From Tharpella sp964457755 (GTDB lineage: Bacteria; Desulfobacterota; Anaeroferrophillalia; Anaeroferrophillales; Tharpellaceae), in contig CAYWGC010000011.1 of the NCBI GenBank assembly GCA_964457755.1, positions 10,301 through 74,300 on the forward strand: a stretch of 64,000 nucleotides of DNA, given 5' to 3'. The position numbers and the translations under genes were made by a program. Each line of letters opens with the position of its first letter. Position 1 is the stretch's first letter. Of this stretch, positions 24,707 through 33,051 are shown in pieces. Under the pieces are notes generated by a model, which worked only from the letters and a program-made list of their open reading frames with translations, made no database searches and was not told where the DNA came from.

Positions 24707-27700
24707 ATGAGCTCTGCACTGAACTCTCGGTTACGATTCGGCAAACAAATTTTCACAGTTATAGTCATCTTTTTTTTGCTAACCTCTCTTGCCCCGGCCG
24801 CCGAGATTGTCGGTCAATGGGGTACCGGTAAATACAAAGGCATTCATGTGGCTGGCGAGATTGCCTGCTGTGCCGCCAGCGGGGCCGGAATCGATATTTT
24901 CAATATTGCCGACCCCGACAATCCAATCCTCTTGGCCAATTTTGATACTACGGGTGACAGTGTTGGAGTTTTTATTGCTGACAACCTGGTCTATATTGCC
25001 GATAGCGGAAACGGTCTGCAAATTATTGACATTAGAGAACCTGCCAACCCGGTGCTGTTAGGTAATTTAGAGACTCCAGATACCGCATTAAAGGTGCAAG
25101 TTGTTAATGACAAGGCTTATATCGCCGATTTTCAGAGTGGATTGCAGATTATTGATGTCAGCAATCCTGAAGCCCCTTTTCTGCTCGGCACCTACAATAC
25201 CCCTGGATATGCCGTTGATGTATTTGTTGACGGCACGATTGCCTACGTGGCCGATGGCGAATTCGGCCTGCAGATCATCAACGTCCTAAATCCCGCAAGT
25301 CCGCAATTGCTGGGCAATTACGACAGCCCGGGATCGGCATCCGGAATCTGGGTTACGGGAGCTGTTGCCAGTCTCGCCGATGCCTCCAAAGGTCTGCAGC
25401 TTATTGATGTCAAAGACCCGAGCCAGCCTCAACTTTTGGGCAGTGCAGACACTTACATCACAAACATACAAGTGGTCGGCAATACCGCCTACGTGACAAA
25501 CGGCTCTAAAGGCTTGCAGGTTTTTGATATTTCTGATCCTGACGTGCCAACCTTGCTGACTAACTACGCCCTGGATTTGCAGGCTACAGATAAGACACTA
25601 GGTTATCTTGAAGATGTTTTCGTTGCCGGCACAATAGCTTATATGGCTTATGGCTCTGCCGGCTTGCGATTGGCCGATATCCTGAACCCGGCCACCCCGG
25701 CCGCCCGTGGTTATTATAATAGTTATTCAGGCTTAGCCGCCGATGTCTGGGTTGATGGTTCGATCGCTTACCTGGCTGCTGAGGAAGCCGGCTTACAAAT
25801 TATTGATGTCAGCAATGCAGCCGAACCAATCCGTCTGGGGAAGTTTAATGAATACGCCAAAGCTGTTCAGGTGATTGGCACATTGGCTTACATCGGCGGC
25901 GGCGGTAAGTTTTACATCGTAGATATCAGCAACCCCGCCATCCCGGTTGAGGTAGGCCGTTGTACAACCTCAGGATATGCCCGTGATGTGCACGTCGTTA
26001 ACTACCTGGCCTTCATCGCTGAAGGTCCTCATGATTTACAGATTATCAGTGTCTCCGACCCCACCACACCTGAAATCATAGCCACCTATGAACTGCCTGG
26101 ATACACCTCCGAAGGAGTCGATACGGTTAGCTCTCTGGTTTATGTTGCTGACAGCGATAATGGACTTCAAATCATTGATATCCAGAGACTGCGTCCCGAC
26201 ATCCCGCAGATTATCGGCAACTACAATACGTCTGGCAATGCTAAAGATGTCATGGTGCTTGGCACCACAGCTTATATTGCCGACAGCTATGATGGTTTAC
26301 AGATTGTTAATGTCGCAACCCCGAGCGCACCGAGCCTAATCAGCAATTACCAGACCCAAGGCTGGAATTTAGGGATACAAGTATCCGGTAACCAGGCCTA
26401 TCTGATGAACAAAATGAATGCTATGGGTACTCTGCAGGTGCTCGATATCAGTGATCCGAGCCAGCCTGAACATCTTCAGGCTTGCGATACTACGGCTGTG
26501 CCGCAGGGATTTCATGTCGTTGGTAATCGGGCCTATATTGCCGATGGCAAATCCGGCCGCCTGCTGATCATGGATCTTGAAGCTGGCAATGCCAATGTCT
26601 ATTTTCCCCACGCTTCCTGCACTGACGGCTGGAAAACTGAAGTCGCGTTAATTAATTCCGGCTCAGTCAAAGCCTGGGGCCGCCTGATGGCTTACGATGA
26701 TCTGGGGCAGCCGGTTGCAGATCCGGTATCTTTATACCTTAACCCCCGAGAGAGAGCTGAACTGACTGTCAATAGCTCTTTTGCTAATGCCGATGAAATC
26801 AGTTACCTGGTTTTTGAAACCGGCAGTCACAAGATTGTCGGCTACACTAAGTTTTATCATCAAACGGCCGGTTATCGGGTCGCTTTGCCAGCCACAACCA
26901 AAACCGACGACAATACCCTTTATATATCCCATATCGCTTCAGATGATGACTGGTGGACCGGTATCGCCCTTTTAAACACAACTTCAGCCACCTTGAATCC
27001 AACTATCACCTTCTCTGACGGCAGCCAGAAAGTGATATCTCTGGATACCGGTGGGCATCGATCTTTCTCTTTAAGAGATCTGTTCAACGACGCCCCGCAA
27101 CCTCAAATTTCTTCTGCCGTCATCACTGGTTGCAACGGCATCATTGGCCTTGAACTTTTTGGCAGTATCGGTAGTGGACACCAGCTCAGCGGCATTTCAC
27201 TTTCTGGCAAACTAACAAATACCATCTATTATCCCCATATTGCTTCAGACAACAACTGGTGGACCGGATTCGTAGCCTACGATCCCCAGGCTGCAAATCA
27301 GAGCTTTTCGATTACACCATACTCTGAAACCGGAATCTCTTTTACACCTGTAAGCATTAACCTTGCAACTGGACAAAATAAATATTTTAACAGCGCGGCC
27401 GGTCTCAATCTGCCGGCCAATACGGCCTGGCTAAAGGTTGACGCCAGCCATGGAATCACTGGTTTTGAACTTTTTGGCAGCAATGATGGCAACCTGCTGG
27501 GCGGCTATACCGGAGTCGGAATCAAATCATCCAATGGTATTCTGGCCAAGCTTGACCAGGCAGGCTGGTCCGGCATTGCCTTGGTTAACTGTGAAGCCAA
27601 AGCTGTAGACGTGACCCTTAAAGCACGAAATGACCAAGGCGAACTGGTGGCGAAAAGAACTTTCTTGCTGGAAGCGTTTGCCAAACTTATGGGAGCACCG

Positions 27701-27832
27701 GAGCATCTATTCCCGGCCGCTGATGTCAGATCGGCAACCTACATCAGCTACCAGAGTAACAATGAGCTTGTCGGATTCCAGCTCAATGGGGAAAATCTTT
27801 TCCTCGATGCCCTACCGGCTTTGAATCGTTAG
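24707..27832 (+). CDS. Secreted LVIVD-repeat propeller protein with four C-terminal beta repeats
   Basis: 1041 aa; GAGGGGG precedes the ATG and a signal peptide spans residues ~1-32 (cleavage near APAAE). From residue 61 to 626 there are 14 LVIVD-type units (for example GLQIIDVSNP), mostly spaced 40-44 residues with one gap of 50. Fourteen units would fit two seven-bladed beta-propellers. Residues ~631-1041 hold four copies of the ~100-residue beta repeat found in the two secreted proteins at 1422-5993; here starts are VYFPH..W, LYISHIASDDDWWTG, IYYPHIASDNNWWTG and a diverged fourth. Probably a surface or periplasmic binding protein. No anchor motif is visible. Function is unknown. Confidence 0.85.
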   Translation: MSSALNSRLRFGKQIFTVIVIFFLLTSLAPAAEIVGQWGTGKYKGIHVAGEIACCAASGAGIDIFNIADPDNPILLANFDTTGDSVGVFIADNLVYIADSGNGLQIIDIREPANPVLLGNLETPDTALKVQVVNDKAYIADFQSGLQIIDVSNPEAPFLLGTYNTPGYAVDVFVDGTIAYVADGEFGLQIINVLNPASPQLLGNYDSPGSASGIWVTGAVASLADASKGLQLIDVKDPSQPQLLGSADTYITNIQVVGNTAYVTNGSKGLQVFDISDPDVPTLLTNYALDLQATDKTLGYLEDVFVAGTIAYMAYGSAGLRLADILNPATPAARGYYNSYSGLAADVWVDGSIAYLAAEEAGLQIIDVSNAAEPIRLGKFNEYAKAVQVIGTLAYIGGGGKFYIVDISNPAIPVEVGRCTTSGYARDVHVVNYLAFIAEGPHDLQIISVSDPTTPEIIATYELPGYTSEGVDTVSSLVYVADSDNGLQIIDIQRLRPDIPQIIGNYNTSGNAKDVMVLGTTAYIADSYDGLQIVNVATPSAPSLISNYQTQGWNLGIQVSGNQAYLMNKMNAMGTLQVLDISDPSQPEHLQACDTTAVPQGFHVVGNRAYIADGKSGRLLIMDLEAGNANVYFPHASCTDGWKTEVALINSGSVKAWGRLMAYDDLGQPVADPVSLYLNPRERAELTVNSSFANADEISYLVFETGSHKIVGYTKFYHQTAGYRVALPATTKTDDNTLYISHIASDDDWWTGIALLNTTSATLNPTITFSDGSQKVISLDTGGHRSFSLRDLFNDAPQPQISSAVITGCNGIIGLELFGSIGSGHQLSGISLSGKLTNTIYYPHIASDNNWWTGFVAYDPQAANQSFSITPYSETGISFTPVSINLATGQNKYFNSAAGLNLPANTAWLKVDASHGITGFELFGSNDGNLLGGYTGVGIKSSNGILAKLDQAGWSGIALVNCEAKAVDVTLKARNDQGELVAKRTFLLEAFAKLMGAPEHLFPAADVRSATYISYQSNNELVGFQLNGENLFLDALPALNR

Positions 27833-28022
27833 GCAAATATCGGAACTGAACGCAGGGGTAGAGCTTCACTGAAAAATGTGATAAAGTCGAAAAAGGCATG
27901 AGGGATATTGCCGTATCCCGGATTGTCATTCATAGCGGCCACCTATCAGGGTTGAGGTTTTTCCTTGATAGAGGACCGCGCAAAACTCTAGTTATTATAT
28001 AAAGATATTAGAGGTGATTAAT

Positions 28023-29180
28023 TTGCAGGACGGAAATTTTTCCCATAAAGCAGCAGGTTTGAAATCATTTATGGCGATGGATATTCTTGAACGGGCCCAG
28101 GAACTTGAACGCAAAGGGCGTTCAATTATCCATCTGGCGGTCGGCGAACCAGACTTTCCAACCCCGCAAGCTATTAAAGATACAGCTATAAAAGCTCTTA
28201 AAGCTGACAAAACCCACTACACTCACAGCCTCGGGACCTTTGAGTTGCGCCAGACCATTGCTGATTACTATCTGAAACGCTATAAAGTCAAGATCCAAGC
28301 AGAGCAAATCCTTGTCACCTCCGGCACCTCTCCGGCATTGATGCTGGCCTGTGCCGCGCTACTTAATCCCGGCGACAAGGTCATCGTCAGCGACCCCGGT
28401 TACGCCTGTTACAGCAACTTTGTCACCTACTGTGACGGCACCCCGCAACTCGTTAACGTCTACGAAGATAACGGTTTCCAATTCGACCCGCAAACCTTGA
28501 AAAAAAGAATCTCGCCGCAAACCAAGGCGATCTTGATTAATTCACCGGCCAACCCGACCGGCAACCTGCTGGAAGCTGACCGCATGCGAGAACTGGCCGC
28601 TCTTGATCTGCCGATTCTCTCGGATGAGATCTACCACGGCCTGGTCTATGAAGGCGAGGAGCACTCAATCCTTGAGTACACCGATAACGCTTTTGTTTTT
28701 AATGGTTTTTCAAAACTCTACGCCATGACCGGCTGGCGCTTAGGTTACCTGATCGCCCCACCCCGTTACATGCGCACACTCCAAACCCTGCAGCAGAACT
28801 TCATGATCTCAGCCAGCCATTTTGGCCAGGAAGCTGCAATTACCGCTCTGACCTCTCCAGAGGTTCCCAAAGATCTGGAGAAGATGCTGAAAATTTACGA
28901 TGAACGGCGCCGCTTTATGCTGAAACGGGTGCGCGAAATTGGTTTACAGGTGGAGGTGGAGCCGACAGGGGCATTTTACATTTTTGCCAATGCCAAAAAG
29001 TTTACCTCAGACTCCTACAATTTCGCTTTTGAGATTCTTGAAAAAGCCGGCGTCGGGGTCACTCCAGGCATCGATTTCGGCAAAAACGGCGAAGGTTTCC
29101 TGCGTTTTTCTTATGCCAACTCACTGGAAAATATCGCTGAAGGGATGAATCGCCTGGAAGACTTCTTTGACCTTAAGTGA
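28023..29180 (+). CDS. PLP-dependent class I/II aminotransferase
   Basis: 385 aa from TTG 28023, which lies 5 nt after GAGGTGA; the GTG at 28014 is inside that site. Fold type I aminotransferase of the aspartate aminotransferase superfamily. Motifs: VGEPDFPTP near the N-terminus, SPANPTGN, LSDEIYHGLVYEG, the PLP-lysine segment GFSKLYAMTGWRLGYL, and FLRFSYANS with the substrate-binding Arg. It could act on aspartate, aromatic or branched-chain amino acids; sequence alone does not decide. It stands alone downstream of the LVIVD gene with a 190-bp gap. Confidence 0.88.
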   Translation: MQDGNFSHKAAGLKSFMAMDILERAQELERKGRSIIHLAVGEPDFPTPQAIKDTAIKALKADKTHYTHSLGTFELRQTIADYYLKRYKVKIQAEQILVTSGTSPALMLACAALLNPGDKVIVSDPGYACYSNFVTYCDGTPQLVNVYEDNGFQFDPQTLKKRISPQTKAILINSPANPTGNLLEADRMRELAALDLPILSDEIYHGLVYEGEEHSILEYTDNAFVFNGFSKLYAMTGWRLGYLIAPPRYMRTLQTLQQNFMISASHFGQEAAITALTSPEVPKDLEKMLKIYDERRRFMLKRVREIGLQVEVEPTGAFYIFANAKKFTSDSYNFAFEILEKAGVGVTPGIDFGKNGEGFLRFSYANSLENIAEGMNRLEDFFDLK

Positions 29181-29216
29181 AAACCAGGTTTACCCTTTTC
29201 TTAAAATCCCAAAAAG

Positions 29217-29294
29217 TAGTGGTGAACTTTGCTTCGCCCTCATAAACGGGGTCAAAGCTGGGGTGCTAACGCACCTTTTACCAGCAATGACCCC
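29217..29294. repeat. Dispersed intergenic repeat (copy 4) with complex hairpin
   Basis: GAACTTTGCTTCGCCCTC (about 29224-29241) is followed by a stepped hairpin: GGGGTCA (29248-29254) with TGACCCC (29288-29294), GCTGG with CCAGC, and GGTGC-TAAC-GCACC at the tip (29262-29275). It lies downstream of the aminotransferase and may act as its terminator, but no T-run follows. Confidence 0.5.
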
Positions 29295-29335
29295 AATCCC
29301 GGCAGTTCGAAGAAAGCCAAAGCTTAATATTCACA

Positions 29336-29392
29336 ACCACAGAGAGTTAAATAAGGCTTGCTTTTCTCTGTGAACTCTGTGCCCTCTGTGGT
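29336..29392. repeat. Degenerate palindrome with 9-nt period
   Basis: The right side carries three CTCTGTG units at 9-nt spacing (about 29366-29392). The left side keeps only one unit, ACCACAGAG (29336-29344), which pairs with CTCTGTGGT (29384-29392). It looks like a partly deleted member of the same class as the palindromes at 17627, 31209 and 45276. Confidence 0.6.
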
Positions 29393-29408
29393 GATATCTA
29401 ATCCTATC

Positions 29409-31193
29409 TTATCTTTTTCCAGGTAACGGAAAAGCCAGCAAAAAGGTATTACCGGAAAGCTGCAAAAGATCATCGCCGCGCTTGACCATGGCGCAGACCA
29501 GCTCATCTTTAACAATCTGCATGCCCTGCACCGGCCCGCCAATGACTCCGGTCAACTTCTGGACGACAAAACCAGTGTTGCTCTTTTTGATCATTTTAAC
29601 ATGACCCTTATTAAGAAAACCATATTCACCTAAAGCGGTCGACATACCGGATTCATTGTCGATTAAAATAATCTCTTTTACCCCGTCACCATCAAAATCA
29701 TAAACTCTCAAAGGGGAACTGATCTCCCTCTTTTCTACATAGCTGACTTTCGGTGTACCAACCTCATACTGAACATCATGCAGAGAACCAGCAAGACGCT
29801 CATCACTGACCCAAAGACGTTTACTGCCCTGATAGATTTCCAGAAAGTTCTGTTTATTGATAAAACAGAGCTCTTTGATTTGGTCATTATTGATATCCTC
29901 ATAGACGGCACCCGGCAAGGCAAAACCCATAGGCACAGAAAATTGTCCTACTGAAGAAACCTTACTGCCCTTAAATTTTAAAATAAAAACTGAACTATCG
30001 AAAAGTACTTCTTCAGCGAATCCCTGCCCGACGAAATAGACCCCCTTATCGGCCACAGATCTACCCCCTAAAAGGCTCATAACAAAAGGAATGTTATCGG
30101 CTACAATTCGATACTTACCTTTTTCTTTAGCGATCACAAAAGATGAGAAACCATCTTCGGTCTCTTTGAAGGTATTAACCATGATCTCATCTTTGCGATC
30201 ACCAGTGATATCGCCAACCTGAATATTAACTATATCACCCCATTTATCAAAATGATAACGGTAGCTGTATTTCAATCCCCGCTCAGTAATCTCATAAACA
30301 TAAATTTTTTCGCCATCAGTAAAGACCATCTCGGCAATCCCGTCATTATCAAGGTCACCGACATCCATACCCTTAACCACCAGACTGACTTCAGCCATCT
30401 GACGGTATCTGGTCAAAATCGCCTTACCTGCTTCACTCGTCGAAAGGCCATACTTACCCTTAGCGCTGCTACCTTTAAAAGTCCCGGTAAAAGCGCCAGA
30501 AACTTCATTTTGACCTGAAAATTGCGCCGCCGGCCAAGCTGCAACCAACTCCTGGTCACCATTATAGAAAGCCAGATTAGGGCCTTCATTAACGACATAG
30601 AGATCATAGCCCAAAGCTCCGGGGCCTCCCGGCCGACGCAGAGCCTGGCGGTGTTGCAAACCAACCCCATAGTCAGCCCAGTTAAGCTGCGGCAGAGACT
30701 CACGGATGCGCGAAAAGATTTCTATGCCATTGCCATTAAGATCAATAAACAATGCCGCCATTGAGGCAAAACGTTTAACCAAAGCCCCTCTATTTAGTGG
30801 AACCCTAAGATAGCGGTTAAGAGGCCGACAAATGGCATAATCAGCTTCAACTCGCATCACCCTAAGAGTTGCGACAAGCCTCTCCTGGGCCCCCAGGGAA
30901 CGCCCCGTGACCGGGTGAATCATAGGCACTCCCGGTTGCAGAACTGCAAAAAGGTCACCAACCCCAACCCCCTTCTTGCGGCCGCAATCAACTACAACTC
31001 CCTGGGGCCCAACTTGCACCAAGTAACCGGATAAAGCCTGAAAACGAGTCATTGGATCAGCGGCAGAAACTGGCAATGAGGCCGCCAGAAAGGCTACAGA
31101 CAAAAAGCCGAGGATAACCCGAACTCTCAATTTATATGAATAATATTTGCTCTTCAACACATCCCCCACAACTCTAACCCCAAACCCGGACAA
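29409..31193 (-). CDS. Exported FG-GAP/VCBS-like repeat protein with FlgT-like N-terminal domain
   Basis: 594 aa from the ATG at 31193; GTG 31160 or TTG 31157, just after GGGGGA, are possible later starts. The signal segment is at residues ~23-45. Residues ~50-120 contain VDCGRKKGVGVGDLFAVL and HPVTGRSLG, a pattern like the FlgT C-terminal domain. Residues ~250-560 hold calcium-binding-like repeats: GDLDNDGIAEMVF, GDITGDRKDEIMV, EDINNDQIKELCF and YDFDGDGVKEIILI, as in FG-GAP/VCBS propellers. Expected in the periplasm or on the outer membrane. Upstream of the porin gene's end on the same strand, but the porin has its own terminator. Function unknown. Confidence 0.78.
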   Translation of the reverse strand: MSGFGVRVVGDVLKSKYYSYKLRVRVILGFLSVAFLAASLPVSAADPMTRFQALSGYLVQVGPQGVVVDCGRKKGVGVGDLFAVLQPGVPMIHPVTGRSLGAQERLVATLRVMRVEADYAICRPLNRYLRVPLNRGALVKRFASMAALFIDLNGNGIEIFSRIRESLPQLNWADYGVGLQHRQALRRPGGPGALGYDLYVVNEGPNLAFYNGDQELVAAWPAAQFSGQNEVSGAFTGTFKGSSAKGKYGLSTSEAGKAILTRYRQMAEVSLVVKGMDVGDLDNDGIAEMVFTDGEKIYVYEITERGLKYSYRYHFDKWGDIVNIQVGDITGDRKDEIMVNTFKETEDGFSSFVIAKEKGKYRIVADNIPFVMSLLGGRSVADKGVYFVGQGFAEEVLFDSSVFILKFKGSKVSSVGQFSVPMGFALPGAVYEDINNDQIKELCFINKQNFLEIYQGSKRLWVSDERLAGSLHDVQYEVGTPKVSYVEKREISSPLRVYDFDGDGVKEIILIDNESGMSTALGEYGFLNKGHVKMIKKSNTGFVVQKLTGVIGGPVQGMQIVKDELVCAMVKRGDDLLQLSGNTFLLAFPLPGKR

Positions 31194-31208
31194 GCCGAAA
31201 CTGGATTT

Positions 31209-31271
31209 GTGTTAATTTGTGTCCATTTGTGGTTAAAAATGCGTAAACCACAAATGGACACAAATTAACAC
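31209..31271. repeat. Long palindrome, perfect 26-bp stem, internal 10-nt period
   Basis: 31209-31234 and 31246-31271 are perfect reverse complements with an 11-nt loop. Each arm repeats the element ATTTGTG at 10-nt spacing. It sits in the spacer between the porin terminator and the FG-GAP gene start, so it would lie in that gene's upstream region. Confidence 0.8.
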
Positions 31272-31354
31272 AGATAAAAAACCAAAACATCGCTAATTGC
31301 ACGGTTACCATATAGCCTTTTTACTATAAGACCTCAAGCAAAAAGCACGAAAAA

Positions 31355-31378
31355 GGGGAAGCGGTAAACCGCTTCCCC
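31355..31378 (-). terminator. Intrinsic terminator of the porin gene
   Basis: GGGGAAGCGG (31355-31364) pairs with CCGCTTCCCC (31369-31378) around a TTTA loop; on the minus strand the stem is followed by a TTTTT run. It begins ~30 bp after the porin stop. Confidence 0.9.
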
Positions 31379-31406
31379 CTTAGAATTCATTTAGAAAGTA
31401 AATCCT

Positions 31407-32843
31407 TTAGAATTTGTAACGAACCCGCATGGTGCTGATGAAAACGTCTTCGTCGCTACTGCCATCACGTTCAACTTCGAATGCGTCCAAAGCATCACCC
31501 GAAAAAAGGTAACCGGCATTAACGGCAAATTCGACGTTATCGTAAAGTTTGTATTTCAGATAAGCATCAACTTCAAAACCAACTTCATCTTCTTTTTCAA
31601 GAGTCCCATCAAGAGCATAGTACTCAACATCTTCGGCAGTCATCATGTACATAACTGAAGAACCCAAAGACAGCTTCTTACTAGCCTTATAGTCGACAGC
31701 CAATTTATTCATGATAAACCCTTTATCGAGAATATAGGGTTTTTCTGTAAAGTAGTTATCGTCGGTAAAACCACCCTCGAAAATACAGATATTGTCGGCC
31801 CGATCCAGATCAACCGCCATAAAACCATCAAAATCACTATCGTAAGGATCATCATCACCAGATGAATACCAGAAAGTATAGGTAAATTTCAGGGCATCAA
31901 GTTTCATACCAATATCGAAATGAGCAAAGTATGCACTTAAATCAAAATCATCATTAAGCGCTCCGGCAGGATCAGACAGATCCTGAAACTGAGAGCCAAG
32001 TTTAGAATCGAATTTATAGACCTGTACAAACTGAGCTTCATCAATACTACCAGTCTGATACATCAAATCCCAGTTGACAAAGAAATTGCCAAAATTAGCT
32101 TTACCATCAGTACCAAATGTAACAATTGAGGTGTCAAATTTATTTTCCAATTTCTTCAATTCATAATGCTGTGAAGTGATCGTACCACCAGCACCATTAT
32201 CCAAATCTGAATCTCCAGTATGCCAGACACCAAAGATACCAGCCTTAATTCCATCTGCAGGCTTGAAGTTCACACGTGCATAAAAGGCATCCATATCGGA
32301 TTCATCTTCATCTTCACCATAAGAAGCATCTTCCCAAGGACGTAACCAACCGACTTTAATATCAACAGGCCCGGCAGCAAAGTCAGCCGTCACACCCATA
32401 ACAGTTTCCTGCCAATAATATCCGTTTACTGTAAACGGCTGTAAACCCATACGGACGCGGGCTTTATTACAGGCCCAAGGCAGCTGAAAGTCAGTATAGA
32501 GCCAACGAGTTTCGAACACCATTCCATCGCCAGAGTAACCACCGGCACCTTTACTTTCATCACCATAATGGAGTGCGCCAACTTCAAAAGCCCAAAGACC
32601 TTTAACCTTACCGTCGTTGGTTGTCGCATCGAACCAGAGACGATACTTGGCTTCCCCCCAAGTCTCATTCACATCACCATCATCTAGACCTGCGTCTTCC
32701 ATTGCAAGCCAGTCATTATGATTCGTGTAAACCATAAAACGATTGTTAAAATCACCTTTGATTTTGACGTCAGCAGCCAGTGCCGGAAGAGCGATCGCCA
32801 GCATCATCAAAACTGCCAGAACTAATCCTAGTCTTCTAACCAT
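31407..32843 (-). CDS. Outer-membrane porin-like beta-barrel protein
   Basis: 478 aa; a strong AAGGAGG precedes the ATG. The signal peptide covers residues 1-23 (LALAVLMML type, cleavage after ALA). The mature protein is rich in Asp, Gly, Trp and Tyr with alternating strands, and ends in MRVRYKF, a C-terminal Phe typical of outer-membrane barrels. Many Asp-rich loops (for example EDEDESDMD) suggest cation-facing surfaces or calcium binding. The specific substrate is unknown. A strong ribosome site and a strong terminator suggest a highly expressed single gene; the ~200-bp upstream region is very AT-rich. Confidence 0.82.
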   Translation of the reverse strand: MVRRLGLVLAVLMMLAIALPALAADVKIKGDFNNRFMVYTNHNDWLAMEDAGLDDGDVNETWGEAKYRLWFDATTNDGKVKGLWAFEVGALHYGDESKGAGGYSGDGMVFETRWLYTDFQLPWACNKARVRMGLQPFTVNGYYWQETVMGVTADFAAGPVDIKVGWLRPWEDASYGEDEDESDMDAFYARVNFKPADGIKAGIFGVWHTGDSDLDNGAGGTITSQHYELKKLENKFDTSIVTFGTDGKANFGNFFVNWDLMYQTGSIDEAQFVQVYKFDSKLGSQFQDLSDPAGALNDDFDLSAYFAHFDIGMKLDALKFTYTFWYSSGDDDPYDSDFDGFMAVDLDRADNICIFEGGFTDDNYFTEKPYILDKGFIMNKLAVDYKASKKLSLGSSVMYMMTAEDVEYYALDGTLEKEDEVGFEVDAYLKYKLYDNVEFAVNAGYLFSGDALDAFEVERDGSSDEDVFISTMRVRYKF

Positions 32844-33051
32844 TTTTTCCTCCTTTTAAAAATTAACCTTCAGAAAGTTAAAAATAAACCAATTAAAACA
32901 AATTAACAAATCAATATTAAGAGAAAATAAAGCTCCCTTAATTGTCAACTGTAAAGTTGTAAAACCACGCCTAGTAATACATATATTAAGCTATTAACAA
33001 ATTCTAATTTAGATTGCAAGAAAAAACTTTATACCTATAAAAAGATATGGA
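32844..33051. promoter_or_regulatory. AT-rich upstream region of the porin gene
   Basis: 208 bp of AT-rich DNA upstream of the porin start and downstream of the malic enzyme. A possible minus-strand pair is TTGCAA with TAATAG at 17-nt spacing, but other weak matches exist. I see no terminator for the malic-enzyme gene here. Confidence 0.3.
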
